Assembly (NCBI RefSeq): GCF_014197245.1
Contig: NZ_JACIFF010000002.1
Span: 120,250 to 184,249 of the forward strand
Reading direction: 5' to 3'
DNA from: Neolewinella aquimaris
Lineage (GTDB): Bacteria; Bacteroidota; Bacteroidia; Chitinophagales; Saprospiraceae
DNA length: 64,000 nt
A program made the position numbers and the translations under genes. The notes beneath the pieces were generated by a model. That model was given only the letters and a program-made list of their open reading frames with translations, made no database searches and had not been told where the DNA came from. Each line of letters opens with the position of its first letter. The stretch's first letter is position 1. This document shows positions 25,581-34,359 of this stretch, in pieces.

Positions 25581-27461
25581 ATGGCCGCCGATACCCTTGA
25601 CGTACGGACCCTTAGCATCCGCATCGTAATGATCGCCATTCTGGTGCTGCTACTGGGGAAGGCCTTCCACCTCCAGGTGGTCAGCGACACCTGGCGCACC
25701 CGCGCCGATGGGGTCGGCAACAGTCAGATCGATCAGTACCCGGCGCGGGGCCTCATGACCGATCGCAACGGGAAGTTGCTCACGATCAACGAACCGATCT
25801 ATCAGGTCGAGCTTACTTACAATCAGTTTGAGCGGCGGGCGGCGGAGTTCGACACGACGAAATTCTGTCAACTGCTGGGCATCACCCGCGACTACTTTGA
25901 GGGCGCTATCCCGGAAAAATGGGGAGGCAAGTACAGTCCCTCAAAGCCTTTCACCTTTCTGGCCAACGTGTCTCCCGATGTATACGCTACGTTTCAGGAA
26001 AACCTGTTTCAGTTTCCCGGATTCTCGGCCAGTCTGCGCTCCTCGCGTAATTATCCCCATACGGTAGCCGCTCACTTACTGGGCTATATGGGTGAGGTGA
26101 GCCAGCGGACTATCGACCGGGGCGGGGGGCGGTACACGGGTGGAGATTACCACGGCATCTCCGGACTCGAGTACCAGTACGAAGCGGCGCTGCGCGGGGA
26201 GAAAGGCAGCCGGTTGGTGTACCGTGACCGCCTGGGCCGCGAGGCGGGAGAAGTGCTCGACGGCGCGCTCGATGTGAATGCCACGGTGGGCACTGACCTG
26301 ATCACGACCATCGATCTGGACCTTCAGGAGTACGGCGAGGAACTGATGGTCAACAAGATCGGAAGTATCGTCGCCCTGGAGCCGTCTACCGGTGAGATCC
26401 TATCGATGATTTCCGCACCGACCTACGACCCCCGCTCACTGCGTATCGGCCGCGACCGGGGCAGGATGTTCACCCGCCTGCAGAACGACACCCTGCAGCC
26501 CCTGCTCAACCGGGCCATCAACGGCAAGTATCCGCCGGGTTCTCCCTTCAAAACGCTAGTCGCCCTGATCGCGATGCAGACGGGCACGCTTACACCAGAC
26601 CGGGGGATTTCCTGCGCCGGTGGATTCACCAGCGGAGGAAGGGTACTGCTCGGCTGTCACAGTCACCCCTACTGCACGAACGTCGAGGATGCGATCGCCC
26701 AGAGTTGCAACGCTTACTTTGTAACGGCCTGGCTCGAAAACATCAATCGGTACGGAAGCCTCACTCCGGAAAAGGGCCTGGATGAATTTAACCACTACCT
26801 CTACCAGTTCGGCCTTGGCAATAAACTGGGAGTCGATTTTCCCGGTGAGATCGCCGGGAACGTACCTACCTCGAAGTACTACACCGACCGGTTCGCGGAA
26901 GACCAGTTCTGGCGGGCCATCTGGATCAGGTCGCTGGCCATCGGTCAGGGGGAATACGAACTGACCGCCCTGCAAACCGCAAACTTCGTAGCCGCAATCG
27001 CTAACCGGGGACACTGGTACACGCCCCACCTCGTCAAGCAGGTGCAGGAAGGCAACGAAGGCCTGGCGCGCACCGTCACCGCGCAGCGCCACGATATCGA
27101 CATCGACCGGGAATACTTCGAGACCGTCGTGCGCGGCATGCGTAAAACCGTTACCGAAGGCACGGCCCGCGTAGCGGATGTGCCGGGGATCGACATTTGC
27201 GGCAAAACCGGAACCATCCAGAATACCCACGGCGATCACTCCAGCTTCGTGGCATTCGCCCCCGCCGACGACCCCAAGATCGCCATAATGGTCTACGTGG
27301 AGAATGGAGGTTTCGGGGGTTCGGTTGCCGCTCCCATTGCCAGCCTGATGATCGAAAAGTACCTCAACGGGGAAATTGCGGAAAACCGCAAGTGGGTGGA
27401 GACCCGCATGCTCGAGAAGGACATGACCCGCCGGGGCGAAAGCACGATCCGGGTAAAGTAA
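25581..27461 (+). CDS. mrdA: penicillin-binding protein 2
   Basis: 626 residues. It has an N-terminal membrane anchor (about 13-31), a pedestal domain, and a class B transpeptidase domain. Catalytic motifs are Ser321-x-x-Lys324 in 'PPGSPFKT', the SxN motif 'SCN' in 'IAQSCNAYF', and KTG in 'ICGKTGTIQN'. It crosslinks peptidoglycan during elongation together with RodA and MreBCD. In many Bacteroidota rodA follows; here the next gene is unrelated and begins 132 bases later. Confidence 0.96.
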   Translation: MAADTLDVRTLSIRIVMIAILVLLLGKAFHLQVVSDTWRTRADGVGNSQIDQYPARGLMTDRNGKLLTINEPIYQVELTYNQFERRAAEFDTTKFCQLLGITRDYFEGAIPEKWGGKYSPSKPFTFLANVSPDVYATFQENLFQFPGFSASLRSSRNYPHTVAAHLLGYMGEVSQRTIDRGGGRYTGGDYHGISGLEYQYEAALRGEKGSRLVYRDRLGREAGEVLDGALDVNATVGTDLITTIDLDLQEYGEELMVNKIGSIVALEPSTGEILSMISAPTYDPRSLRIGRDRGRMFTRLQNDTLQPLLNRAINGKYPPGSPFKTLVALIAMQTGTLTPDRGISCAGGFTSGGRVLLGCHSHPYCTNVEDAIAQSCNAYFVTAWLENINRYGSLTPEKGLDEFNHYLYQFGLGNKLGVDFPGEIAGNVPTSKYYTDRFAEDQFWRAIWIRSLAIGQGEYELTALQTANFVAAIANRGHWYTPHLVKQVQEGNEGLARTVTAQRHDIDIDREYFETVVRGMRKTVTEGTARVADVPGIDICGKTGTIQNTHGDHSSFVAFAPADDPKIAIMVYVENGGFGGSVAAPIASLMIEKYLNGEIAENRKWVETRMLEKDMTRRGESTIRVK

Positions 27462-27593
27462 TAATTTGGGGGGACCAACGAACGTCTGTTAATTGGACTG
27501 CGTTGTAAACGTAGGGACTTGGTGAAGACCGGCTCCCGCACCTGAATTCTTACCTAACCGGAGGGTTTCTCTCCGCACTAAAATTACCCACAC

Positions 27594-28052
27594 ATGGACA
27601 GTACAAACAAAGATCAAGTAAAAGGACTCAACAAGCTCATCACCACCCTCTACGACGGAGAGAATGGATACAAGGAAGCCGCCGAAGAGGTGGACAGCGT
27701 ATCGCTCGCAACCAAATTCCGTGAGTTGAGCCAGCAGCGCTACAACTTCGGCCACGAGATCAAACCATTCATCACCCGCCTCGGTGGTGAAGTAGACAAG
27801 GGCGGCAGCGCCGGTGCCGCACTTCACCGTGCGTGGATCGACATTAAGTCCGCGCTCTCCACTCAGGACGAAGCCGCCGTACTCAAGGAGTGCATCCGTG
27901 GCGACGAGAGTGCCATTGAGACCTACCGCGAAGTATCCGCCGACACGGCCCTGAGTGCCGATGCCCGTCAGACGCTTCAGCGCCACCTTCAGACATTCGA
28001 ACGCACGGTAGCCGAACTCAAGCAGCTCGCCCGTACGTACGAGAATGCCTAA
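27594..28052 (+). CDS. PA2169-family four-helix-bundle protein (DUF2383)
   Basis: 152 residues, all alpha-helical, with no signal or membrane segment. The Glu/His-rich helices ('LNKLITTLYDGENGYKEAAEE', 'FRELSQQRYNFGHEIKPFI', 'ECIRGDESAIETYREV') match the ferritin-like DUF2383/PA2169 family. These are often stress-related small proteins of unproven function. The gene stands alone between mrdA and a strong terminator at 28090. Confidence 0.9.
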   Translation: MDSTNKDQVKGLNKLITTLYDGENGYKEAAEEVDSVSLATKFRELSQQRYNFGHEIKPFITRLGGEVDKGGSAGAALHRAWIDIKSALSTQDEAAVLKECIRGDESAIETYREVSADTALSADARQTLQRHLQTFERTVAELKQLARTYENA

Positions 28053-28089
28053 ACTCACTGATGTGGCCTACGTGCCACGCATCAGACCC

Positions 28090-28127
28090 AAGCCTCCCTT
28101 TCGTTTCGAAGGGGAGGCTTTTGTTAT
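28090..28127. terminator. intrinsic terminator after the DUF2383 gene
   Basis: A 14-bp stem with one G-U pair (28090-28103 with 28107-28120) and a 3-nt loop, followed on the plus strand by TTGTTATCTT. The arm begins AAGCCTCCC. It separates the DUF2383 gene from purU; the purU promoter region overlaps its tail. Confidence 0.8.
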
Positions 28128-28156
28128 CTTGCGGCCGCTCTCAACGCCCCTCCTCC

Positions 28157-29014
28157 TTGTCCAATAGTGCCATCCTGCTGATCCATTGCCCCGACCAGGC
28201 CGGCCTGGTGGCGGAAGTGACCGAATTCGTACACAAAAACCGGGGCAACATCCTGGACCTCGATCAACACGTCGATCGCGAACTCAATCACTTCTTCATG
28301 CGGGTGGAGTGGGACCTCGACGGCTTCCTGATCCCCCGAGAAAAGATCAACGATTACTTTGAAACCCTCATTGGCAAGGCCTACAACATGAAGTGGCAGC
28401 TCCACCTCACCGAAAGGAAGCCACGAATGGCGATTTTCGTAAGCAAGGCGAGCCACTGTCTGTACGATTTGCTGCAGCGCTACGGCACCGGAGAATTCGA
28501 TTGCGAGATCACCGCAATCGTGGGCAACCACAAGCAACTCGAGTACATCGCCGATCGCTTCGAAATCCCCTTCCACTACCTGCCCATTACCCGCGACACC
28601 AAACAAGCACAGGAGGAACGGACCGACGCCTTGCTTCGGGAACTCGGCACCGATTTCATCGTACTGGCCCGCTACATGCAGATCCTTTCCGACAACTTCT
28701 GCCGGCAGTGGCCCCACCGGATCATCAACATCCACCACTCTTTCCTCCCCGCCTTCAAGGGGGCTCGCCCCTACCACAATGCCTTCGAAAGGGGCGTCAA
28801 ATTGATCGGGGCAACGAGCCATTACGTAACCGCCGATTTGGACGAGGGGCCGATCATCGCCCAGGCCGTGGAGCCGGTCAACCACCGCCACGGCATCGAA
28901 GACCTGAAGCGAATCGGTAAGGACGTCGAAAAACGGGTACTGAGCCGTGCCGTATACCTGCAGTTGCAGCACCTGATACTGCCCTTCGGAAACCGAACCA
29001 TCATTTTCAACTAG
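28157..29014 (+). CDS. purU: formyltetrahydrofolate deformylase
   Basis: 285 residues from a TTG at 28157. No ATG, GTG or other start fits, because conserved sequence ('SAILLIHCPDQAGLVAEVT', the ACT domain) begins four codons later and upstream sequence overlaps the terminator. The C-terminal formyl transferase-fold domain has the catalytic Asn-His-Asp set in 'RIINIHHSFLPAFKGA' and 'YVTADLDEGPII'. It releases formate from 10-formyl-THF and balances one-carbon pools. It ends one base before the LolD-like gene. Confidence 0.93.
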   Translation: MSNSAILLIHCPDQAGLVAEVTEFVHKNRGNILDLDQHVDRELNHFFMRVEWDLDGFLIPREKINDYFETLIGKAYNMKWQLHLTERKPRMAIFVSKASHCLYDLLQRYGTGEFDCEITAIVGNHKQLEYIADRFEIPFHYLPITRDTKQAQEERTDALLRELGTDFIVLARYMQILSDNFCRQWPHRIINIHHSFLPAFKGARPYHNAFERGVKLIGATSHYVTADLDEGPIIAQAVEPVNHRHGIEDLKRIGKDVEKRVLSRAVYLQLQHLILPFGNRTIIFN

Positions 29015-29015
29015 C

Positions 29016-29666
29016 ATGCTGCAAGCCACGAATATTAGAAAAAGCTACGGCGACCTGGCCGTCCTACGCGGCGTGGACCTCAGTGTCCAGTCCGCCGAAG
29101 TGGTAAGCATCGTCGGTAAGAGCGGTGCGGGCAAAAGCACCCTGCTCCATATTCTCGGCACCCTCGACCGGCCGGACGCAGGGCGCCTTACCATCGGGGG
29201 TGAGGATGTATTCGAAATGGGCAACAAGCGGCTCGCGGCCTTCCGCAACGAGCGGATCGGCTTCGTCTTTCAATTTCACCACCTGCTTCCCGAATTTACC
29301 GCGCTGGAGAACGTCTGTATTCCCGGCTACATTGGCAAGCGCGACCAGCAGGCGACCGAGCGAAGGGGGATGGAACTGCTCCAGTACCTGGGCCTGGCCA
29401 ACCGTGCCTCCCACAAACCGGGGCAAATGAGCGGAGGAGAACAACAACGGGTGGCCGTGGCCAGAGCCCTCATTAACGAACCAGCCATCGTCTTTGCGGA
29501 CGAGCCCAGCGGCAACCTCGACTCCGCCAGTTCTCAGGAGCTGCACGACCTTCTCTTCCGGCTCCGTGCCGATTTCTCCCAGAGTTTCATCATCGTGACC
29601 CACAACGAGGAACTGGCCGAGATGAGCGACCGGCGCCTGGAGATGTGCGATGGCATTCTAGTATAA
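29016..29666 (+). CDS. LolD-like ABC transporter ATP-binding protein
   Basis: 216 residues. Walker A 'GKSGAGKST' near residue 33, Q-loop '[18 protein letters not shown]', signature '[15 protein letters not shown]', Walker B '[12 protein letters not shown]' and switch 'IVTHNEEL' are all present. Sequence and size match the LolD/MacB-type MJ0796 subfamily, which energises lipoprotein release. No LolC/E-like permease is adjacent, so the partner must be encoded elsewhere. It follows purU by one base and precedes the DUF389 gene by 8. Confidence 0.9.
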   Translation: MLQATNIRKSYGDLAVLRGVDLSVQSAEVVSIVGKSGAGKSTLLHILGTLDRPDAGRLTIGGEDVFEMGNKRLAAFRNERIGFVFQFHHLLPEFTALENVCIPGYIGKRDQQATERRGMELLQYLGLANRASHKPGQMSGGEQQRVAVARALINEPAIVFADEPSGNLDSASSQELHDLLFRLRADFSQSFIIVTHNEELAEMSDRRLEMCDGILV

Positions 29667-29674
29667 GCGACGGC

Positions 29675-31108
29675 ATGGAAAAGATGCAGGAAAAAAAGGG
29701 CAGTACCGAGGTTAGTCCGGGTGAGGGAGGCATCAAGCGCTGGTTCCGGGAGTTCATGGACCTGCGCGAGGGCAGCGACCGGGAGGGGGCGGTGCAGTCG
29801 ATCGTCAGCGGCAAGCTCATGCGCGGCAGCAACGCCTGGATGCTCGTGTGCTCCATCATGATCGCCAGTCTCGGCCTTAACCTCAACTCAGGCGCCGTAA
29901 TCATTGGCGCGATGCTCATCTCACCCCTCATGAACCCAATCCTGGGCATCGGTCTCGGGGTAGGCACCAACGACCGGGGAATGCTCGGCATCGCCCTGAG
30001 GAACTTCGGCGTAGCCATCGCTATCGCCCTCATAACGAGTTCGGTGTACTTTTTCTTTACTCCCCTCGATCTCTTCACCCCGGAGATGCGCGCCCGCACG
30101 GAGCCCACCATTCTCGATGGCCTCATCGCCGTGTTCGGTGGACTGGCCGGCATTATCTCCGTCACCCGGGCCGACAAAACCAACGCCATTCCCGGGGTAG
30201 CCATCGCCACCGCCCTGATGCCGCCCCTCTGCGTAGCCGGCTACGGACTCACGGTGGGCATAAAGACGGGCGGTGACTTCACCATCTTCTGGCGGTCCTT
30301 CTACCTGTTTTTCCTCAACTCTTTCTTCATTGCCGCGACCGCCTACCTGATCATTCGGCTGCTGCGCTTCCCCTTCCGGAAGTACATGAACAAACAGGAG
30401 AATCAGCGCAGCCAACTCATGATCGGCGTCATCAGTGTTCTCATGATCTTGCCGGGATACTACATCCTGCGCGACGTGCTGTCCCGCCAGCGGGAAAACC
30501 GTGCCGTTGAAGAATTTACCTCCCGCTACTTCCCCACGAGTGCCAGTTCATCCATCTTCGATCGCCGCAATCCCCAGGAACCGCTTCTGATCTATCCGGT
30601 GACCAATCGACGGGTGCCGCCCGATAGCCTGCCGATCTACAGTGAAATGCTGCAGTCCGACCCCTACCGGATCACCGGCGCCCGGGTGGTGGTCGATACC
30701 AGCTACAGCCCGTCGGAGATCGCCGGCATCAAGGGGGAGCTGGCCACCCTCGACGACATCAACACCCGCCTCCAAACCTTGGAGCAGGCGGAGATCGTCT
30801 CCCAGCGCGAACAGCAGCACATCGTGGAGGAGCTGAGCCGGTACCGAATGGACAGCCTTGACTTCATGAATTTCTCCCGCCAATTTATGCTGGCTTTCCC
30901 GCGGGTTCAGCAAGTGAGACTCGCCCGCGCCCAGAGCACGCATCGCTACGGTCCGGATGACGATGTGCCCTACGCGGACAAACTACCGATGGTCGCGATT
31001 CGTGAAACACCGGTACCGGCCGATGCCCAGGAAGAGGAGCGGATGCACCAATTCATCAAGCTCCAGCTCGGAGTGGATACGCTGCTGCTTATCCACGAGG
31101 CCAGGTAA
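29675..31108 (+). CDS. DUF389 membrane protein
   Basis: I chose the ATG at 29675 (477 aa), just after the LolD-like stop codon. Six or so membrane helices lie in the first 260 residues, including the signature 'GSNAWMLVCSIMIASLGLNL' and 'GAMLISPLMNPILGIGLGVG', and 'VAIATALMPPLCVAGYGL'. A soluble C-terminal half (about 265-477) holds a helical region with a short coiled coil. The family (TIGR00341-type) has no established function. It may be coexpressed with the MscS gene 36 bases downstream. Confidence 0.85.
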   Translation: MEKMQEKKGSTEVSPGEGGIKRWFREFMDLREGSDREGAVQSIVSGKLMRGSNAWMLVCSIMIASLGLNLNSGAVIIGAMLISPLMNPILGIGLGVGTNDRGMLGIALRNFGVAIAIALITSSVYFFFTPLDLFTPEMRARTEPTILDGLIAVFGGLAGIISVTRADKTNAIPGVAIATALMPPLCVAGYGLTVGIKTGGDFTIFWRSFYLFFLNSFFIAATAYLIIRLLRFPFRKYMNKQENQRSQLMIGVISVLMILPGYYILRDVLSRQRENRAVEEFTSRYFPTSASSSIFDRRNPQEPLLIYPVTNRRVPPDSLPIYSEMLQSDPYRITGARVVVDTSYSPSEIAGIKGELATLDDINTRLQTLEQAEIVSQREQQHIVEELSRYRMDSLDFMNFSRQFMLAFPRVQQVRLARAQSTHRYGPDDDVPYADKLPMVAIRETPVPADAQEEERMHQFIKLQLGVDTLLLIHEAR

Positions 31109-31144
31109 GGAAACCTAGCCGCCCAAAGCCGGGTTCAGGATGGC

Positions 31145-32086
31145 ATGGAAGATCAAGTAAAGAGCCTGGGTACGGTATTCGTCGATTACTGGAACCAGTT
31201 TTTGGAGGCCGTACCCGGATTGGTCCTGGCGCTGATCATCATCGTGGCCGGCATTTTCATTGCCCGTCAGATTGCCAGTTTCTTCGGTACCAAGATTTTA
31301 GGACGTATGGAGGACCCCCTCATGGGACGCTTCCTGGTCACTTCCCTGCGCCTGCTGATCATCATCGGGGCGGTACTGCTGGCCCTGCGCGCCGCCGGCC
31401 TGAGCGGCATCGCCGGAGCACTCTTCGGAGCACTCGGTGCCAGTGCGGTAATCCTCGGCTTCGCCTTCCGGGACATCGGGGAGAATTTTATCTCCGGTAT
31501 CATCCTGGCCTTCAACCGACCCTTCGACATTAACGACACCATTCGCGTCGTGGACCACTTCGGCAAGGTGAAAAGCCTCCAATTCCGCTATACCCACATC
31601 AAAACTTTCGATGGCAAGGACGTCTATATTCCCAACTCCGACGTCCTCACTGAACCGGTACAAAATTATACTGCCGACGGCTTCATCAGGTATGACTTCG
31701 TGGTGGGTATCGCCTACGAGGACGATATCCAGGGAGCCAAGGACGTCATCCAGCAGGTACTCGATACCAACGAGCTCATCATTCGCGACGAGGACCACAT
31801 TAACTTTGTCGCCGAAGACGAGCTGGCCGCCAGTACGGTCAACCTTAAGGTGTACTTCTGGGTCAACACCAAAGATTTTCGGGCCGGCGCACTTCAGGTA
31901 AGGGGGGCCATCATTCGTGACATTAAAAACGCCATCGACGCCAACGACTACAGCTTACCCGCCGACATTACCGAGATCAAACTTTACGGCAGCGAACGCG
32001 ACATCCCCATTCGCGTCGAATTCGACGACACCCCCAACTCGGAAGCGGAAAACCTTCCCCCCGAAAAGAGAAAGAAAGCGGGCTAG
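31145..32086 (+). CDS. MscS-family mechanosensitive ion channel
   Basis: 313 residues with three N-terminal membrane helices. The pore helix 'LFGALGASAVILGFAFRDIG' and the following 'NFISGIILAFNRPFDIND' are the MscS signature. The beta domain 'VYIPNSDVL' and an alpha/beta C-terminal vestibule follow. It releases solutes upon hypo-osmotic shock. It is the last gene of the purU-lolD-DUF389-mscS run and is followed by a hairpin at 32159-32188. Confidence 0.93.
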   Translation: MEDQVKSLGTVFVDYWNQFLEAVPGLVLALIIIVAGIFIARQIASFFGTKILGRMEDPLMGRFLVTSLRLLIIIGAVLLALRAAGLSGIAGALFGALGASAVILGFAFRDIGENFISGIILAFNRPFDINDTIRVVDHFGKVKSLQFRYTHIKTFDGKDVYIPNSDVLTEPVQNYTADGFIRYDFVVGIAYEDDIQGAKDVIQQVLDTNELIIRDEDHINFVAEDELAASTVNLKVYFWVNTKDFRAGALQVRGAIIRDIKNAIDANDYSLPADITEIKLYGSERDIPIRVEFDDTPNSEAENLPPEKRKKAG

Positions 32087-32158
32087 GCTCTCTTCGATGG
32101 GAAAGCGCAGCAGAAAAAACGCACCGGGCGGGCACGCAGGTGCCGTGTAAACCAACAA

Positions 32159-32188
32159 TGCCGTGCCTACAGGTGTGTAAGCACGGCA
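32159..32188. terminator. inverted repeat between convergent genes
   Basis: A perfect 8-bp stem TGCCGTGC / GCACGGCA with a 14-nt loop, midway between the convergent MscS and LysM genes. Neither strand has a real T-run after it, so terminator function is plausible from position only. Confidence 0.4.
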
Positions 32189-32209
32189 CTGACTGGCAAT
32201 GGTTTGTGA

Positions 32210-32611
32210 CTATACGTCCGCGCTGCGGCCCTCCGGAAACGGAATGGTCAATTCCTGACCGGGGAAAATCTTGTTCGGGTCGTCGAGCGTATCGGTGTTT
32301 GCGGCAAAGATCGCCTTATACGCCATGGCGTCGCCAAGGTATTCCTTAGCGATCTTGGACAAGCTGTCGCCCTTCTTTACCGTATGCTTGGCGTAGTACG
32401 ACCGGTTGCTCACTTTGATGTCGGCCTCGATGTCCCGCGGGTTTTCCCCACCGACTCGCTTGATCTCGTCCCACATCAGGTCTTTCTGCCGCTGGGTTTC
32501 GACGATCCCGCCTACCCGGAGCCGGCCGTCGGCCTCTTCCACGTAACCGTTCTTCGCGTTAAACTTCTCGCCCATATCCAGGACGCTGCGGTACTTATTC
32601 TGTAAGCTCAT
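32210..32611 (-). CDS. LysM-domain protein, Kbp/YgaU-like
   Basis: 133 residues without a signal peptide. Residues about 10-65 look like a BON-type domain ('ADGRLRVGGIVETQRQKDLMWDEI'). Residues 72-125 are a LysM motif ('HTVKKGDSLSKIAKEYLGDA' ... 'DDPNKIFPGQELTIPF'). This BON plus LysM layout and length are those of Kbp (YgaU), a cytoplasmic potassium-binding protein in Escherichia coli. Potassium binding here is inferred from the family. Confidence 0.85.
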   Translation of the reverse strand: MSLQNKYRSVLDMGEKFNAKNGYVEEADGRLRVGGIVETQRQKDLMWDEIKRVGGENPRDIEADIKVSNRSYYAKHTVKKGDSLSKIAKEYLGDAMAYKAIFAANTDTLDDPNKIFPGQELTIPFPEGRSADV

Positions 32612-32651
32612 AGTTGCGTAGGTTAATGTTTTTTGGCAACGGGCCGTTCAG

Positions 32652-34286
32652 TTAGTTGTTCTCCAGGTCCACCGTTTTTTCGACTTCCCAATTTGCCCGC
32701 AGGGGCTCGATCTCGAACCTGCTCACCACTTCGGGTTGGCGGCCAAACCGCAGGTCCCCGGAGTCGTAGCGGCCGTTGTTGTTGCTGTCGTAGACCAGCT
32801 CAAGGCGGTAAGTGCCCGGTTTCATGCTGCGGTAGCGAACGGTATAGTCGAAGCGTTGATCGATGTACCGACGGCTACCTACGATCACCTCGCCCGAATC
32901 ATCAACGAGACGGAGGATATAGCTCAGGGTGGGGTTCAGGTTAGTCAAAATTATGGTCAAGTCACCGAATGTTTCGCTGTCGTCCACCTTCACTGCGCGA
33001 ACGATCGAGTCCTGGTTAGCCGATCCGTACCAATCGGTGACCGCGCCCGGGAGCAGCTCTACCCGGTACGGGTCGGCTCCCGCCCAGCCGGTAAACAACC
33101 GCAAACGCGCCGGATCGAGGGAGTCGATTTCGTACCTCACGCTTAATCGGTCGACCAGGGTGTCGCGGTACAGATTGATCAATGAAGTATCAACGGACTC
33201 AAGCGGTTGGCTAAATACCAGGTTGATGCCCTCGCCGGGGTTGACCCGTCCGACGGTCCTCCCGATCGGGGTCAGGGCTTGTCGCGGCACCTCTCCCGCA
33301 GCAGTCGCGGAGACAAGCACGGTATCGGTATAGATTCCGTTACGCCCCAGCAGCAGCGTATCGGCGGCAGCTTCCCGGTAATACAGGCGAATGGTGTCCC
33401 CTACGTCACTCCGCAGGTAGTCGCGACTACTGCTGAGGTCGACGTTGACGGCGGCCTGATTCATACCGATTTTGATCACGCCATAGCGATCGGTTTGTAC
33501 GTCGGTGCTCCGCGCGATTACGGGTATCGGAGAAATCCTGACGGTCCCCACCCTGTTTTCCGTATCGGCAACCGTAATTATACTGTCCAAATAACCGGCG
33601 GAAACGGGGGGAAACACTCCGTCAAAGTCGGCGAAGTAATTGGTCGAACCTGGGTTACGGACGAGGGCCACTGCGCGGTAGCGGCCCGGCTTGACGTTGC
33701 TCACGGTGAACGTTCCCTCCTCGCCCGTCTTTGCGAAATAGGTAGGGTTTTCGGTAAACACGGCGGAATCCGCCAGATTCCCGTAGAGCGTAAAGTTCGC
33801 GCCATCCACCGGTTCGCCGGTAAAGGCATCCACCACGGTACCGCTGACGGACGCCGTATCCAGGTTCGGGCCCGTGGCAAAGACAAAGCGCAGGTTCTCG
33901 GTGGGGTTTCCCTCATTCAGGTCCTTAATGGCGGCACCGATATTTACTACGTAGGTAACACTATCGCGAAGCTCGACGTCCGTAAGGGGAATGACCAGAC
34001 TGCGACGCTGCAGTACCGGCCGGTTGTCGCCGCGAAGATCGAGGGGTGGGGATACGAGTATTTCCTGTTGCGGATCCAGTTGTACCCACTCGTCGAAGGT
34101 CAGTTCAATTCGGTCGGGCCGGAAGTTGGTCTGGAAATTGGGCGTCGACTTTTCGGTCACCAGCCGCGGACCGATGGAATCAACATCCCCGCCACGGGGG
34201 GGCGTCGGCGTCGCGCAGTGCTGCAGGGTAAGCAGTTGCGCCAGCAGGGCCAGCAAAAAAAATAGGGCGGCAAGCAGCTTGCGCAT
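32652..34286 (-). CDS. Ig-like domain lipoprotein
   Basis: 544 residues. The N-terminal hydrophobic stretch ends in lipobox 'LQHC' (Cys24) followed by 'ATPTPPRGGDVDSIGPRLV', the typical opening of a Bacteroidota lipoprotein family whose first domain is a bacterial Ig-like (SbsA-type) fold. Further beta-sandwich segments follow ('TVVDAFTGEPVDGANFTLYG' resembles a carboxypeptidase-regulatory-like domain). It is predicted to be anchored to a membrane from the periplasmic side. Its function is unknown; similar proteins may help assemble surface structures. It sits between the LysM gene and the lectin/CHU_C gene on the same strand. Confidence 0.83.
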   Translation of the reverse strand: MRKLLAALFFLLALLAQLLTLQHCATPTPPRGGDVDSIGPRLVTEKSTPNFQTNFRPDRIELTFDEWVQLDPQQEILVSPPLDLRGDNRPVLQRRSLVIPLTDVELRDSVTYVVNIGAAIKDLNEGNPTENLRFVFATGPNLDTASVSGTVVDAFTGEPVDGANFTLYGNLADSAVFTENPTYFAKTGEEGTFTVSNVKPGRYRAVALVRNPGSTNYFADFDGVFPPVSAGYLDSIITVADTENRVGTVRISPIPVIARSTDVQTDRYGVIKIGMNQAAVNVDLSSSRDYLRSDVGDTIRLYYREAAADTLLLGRNGIYTDTVLVSATAAGEVPRQALTPIGRTVGRVNPGEGINLVFSQPLESVDTSLINLYRDTLVDRLSVRYEIDSLDPARLRLFTGWAGADPYRVELLPGAVTDWYGSANQDSIVRAVKVDDSETFGDLTIILTNLNPTLSYILRLVDDSGEVIVGSRRYIDQRFDYTVRYRSMKPGTYRLELVYDSNNNGRYDSGDLRFGRQPEVVSRFEIEPLRANWEVEKTVDLENN

Positions 34287-34359
34287 CGGGGTATTCGGTT
34301 CGGATGGGGTTGGAAGGTAGACGCTACACGGGCGGAGAAGGTTGGTTGCCGGCAGCGGT

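Noticed and set aside
32098-32151. 17-codon basic ORF after MscS
   Set aside because: Too short, with no promoter element or recognised family.
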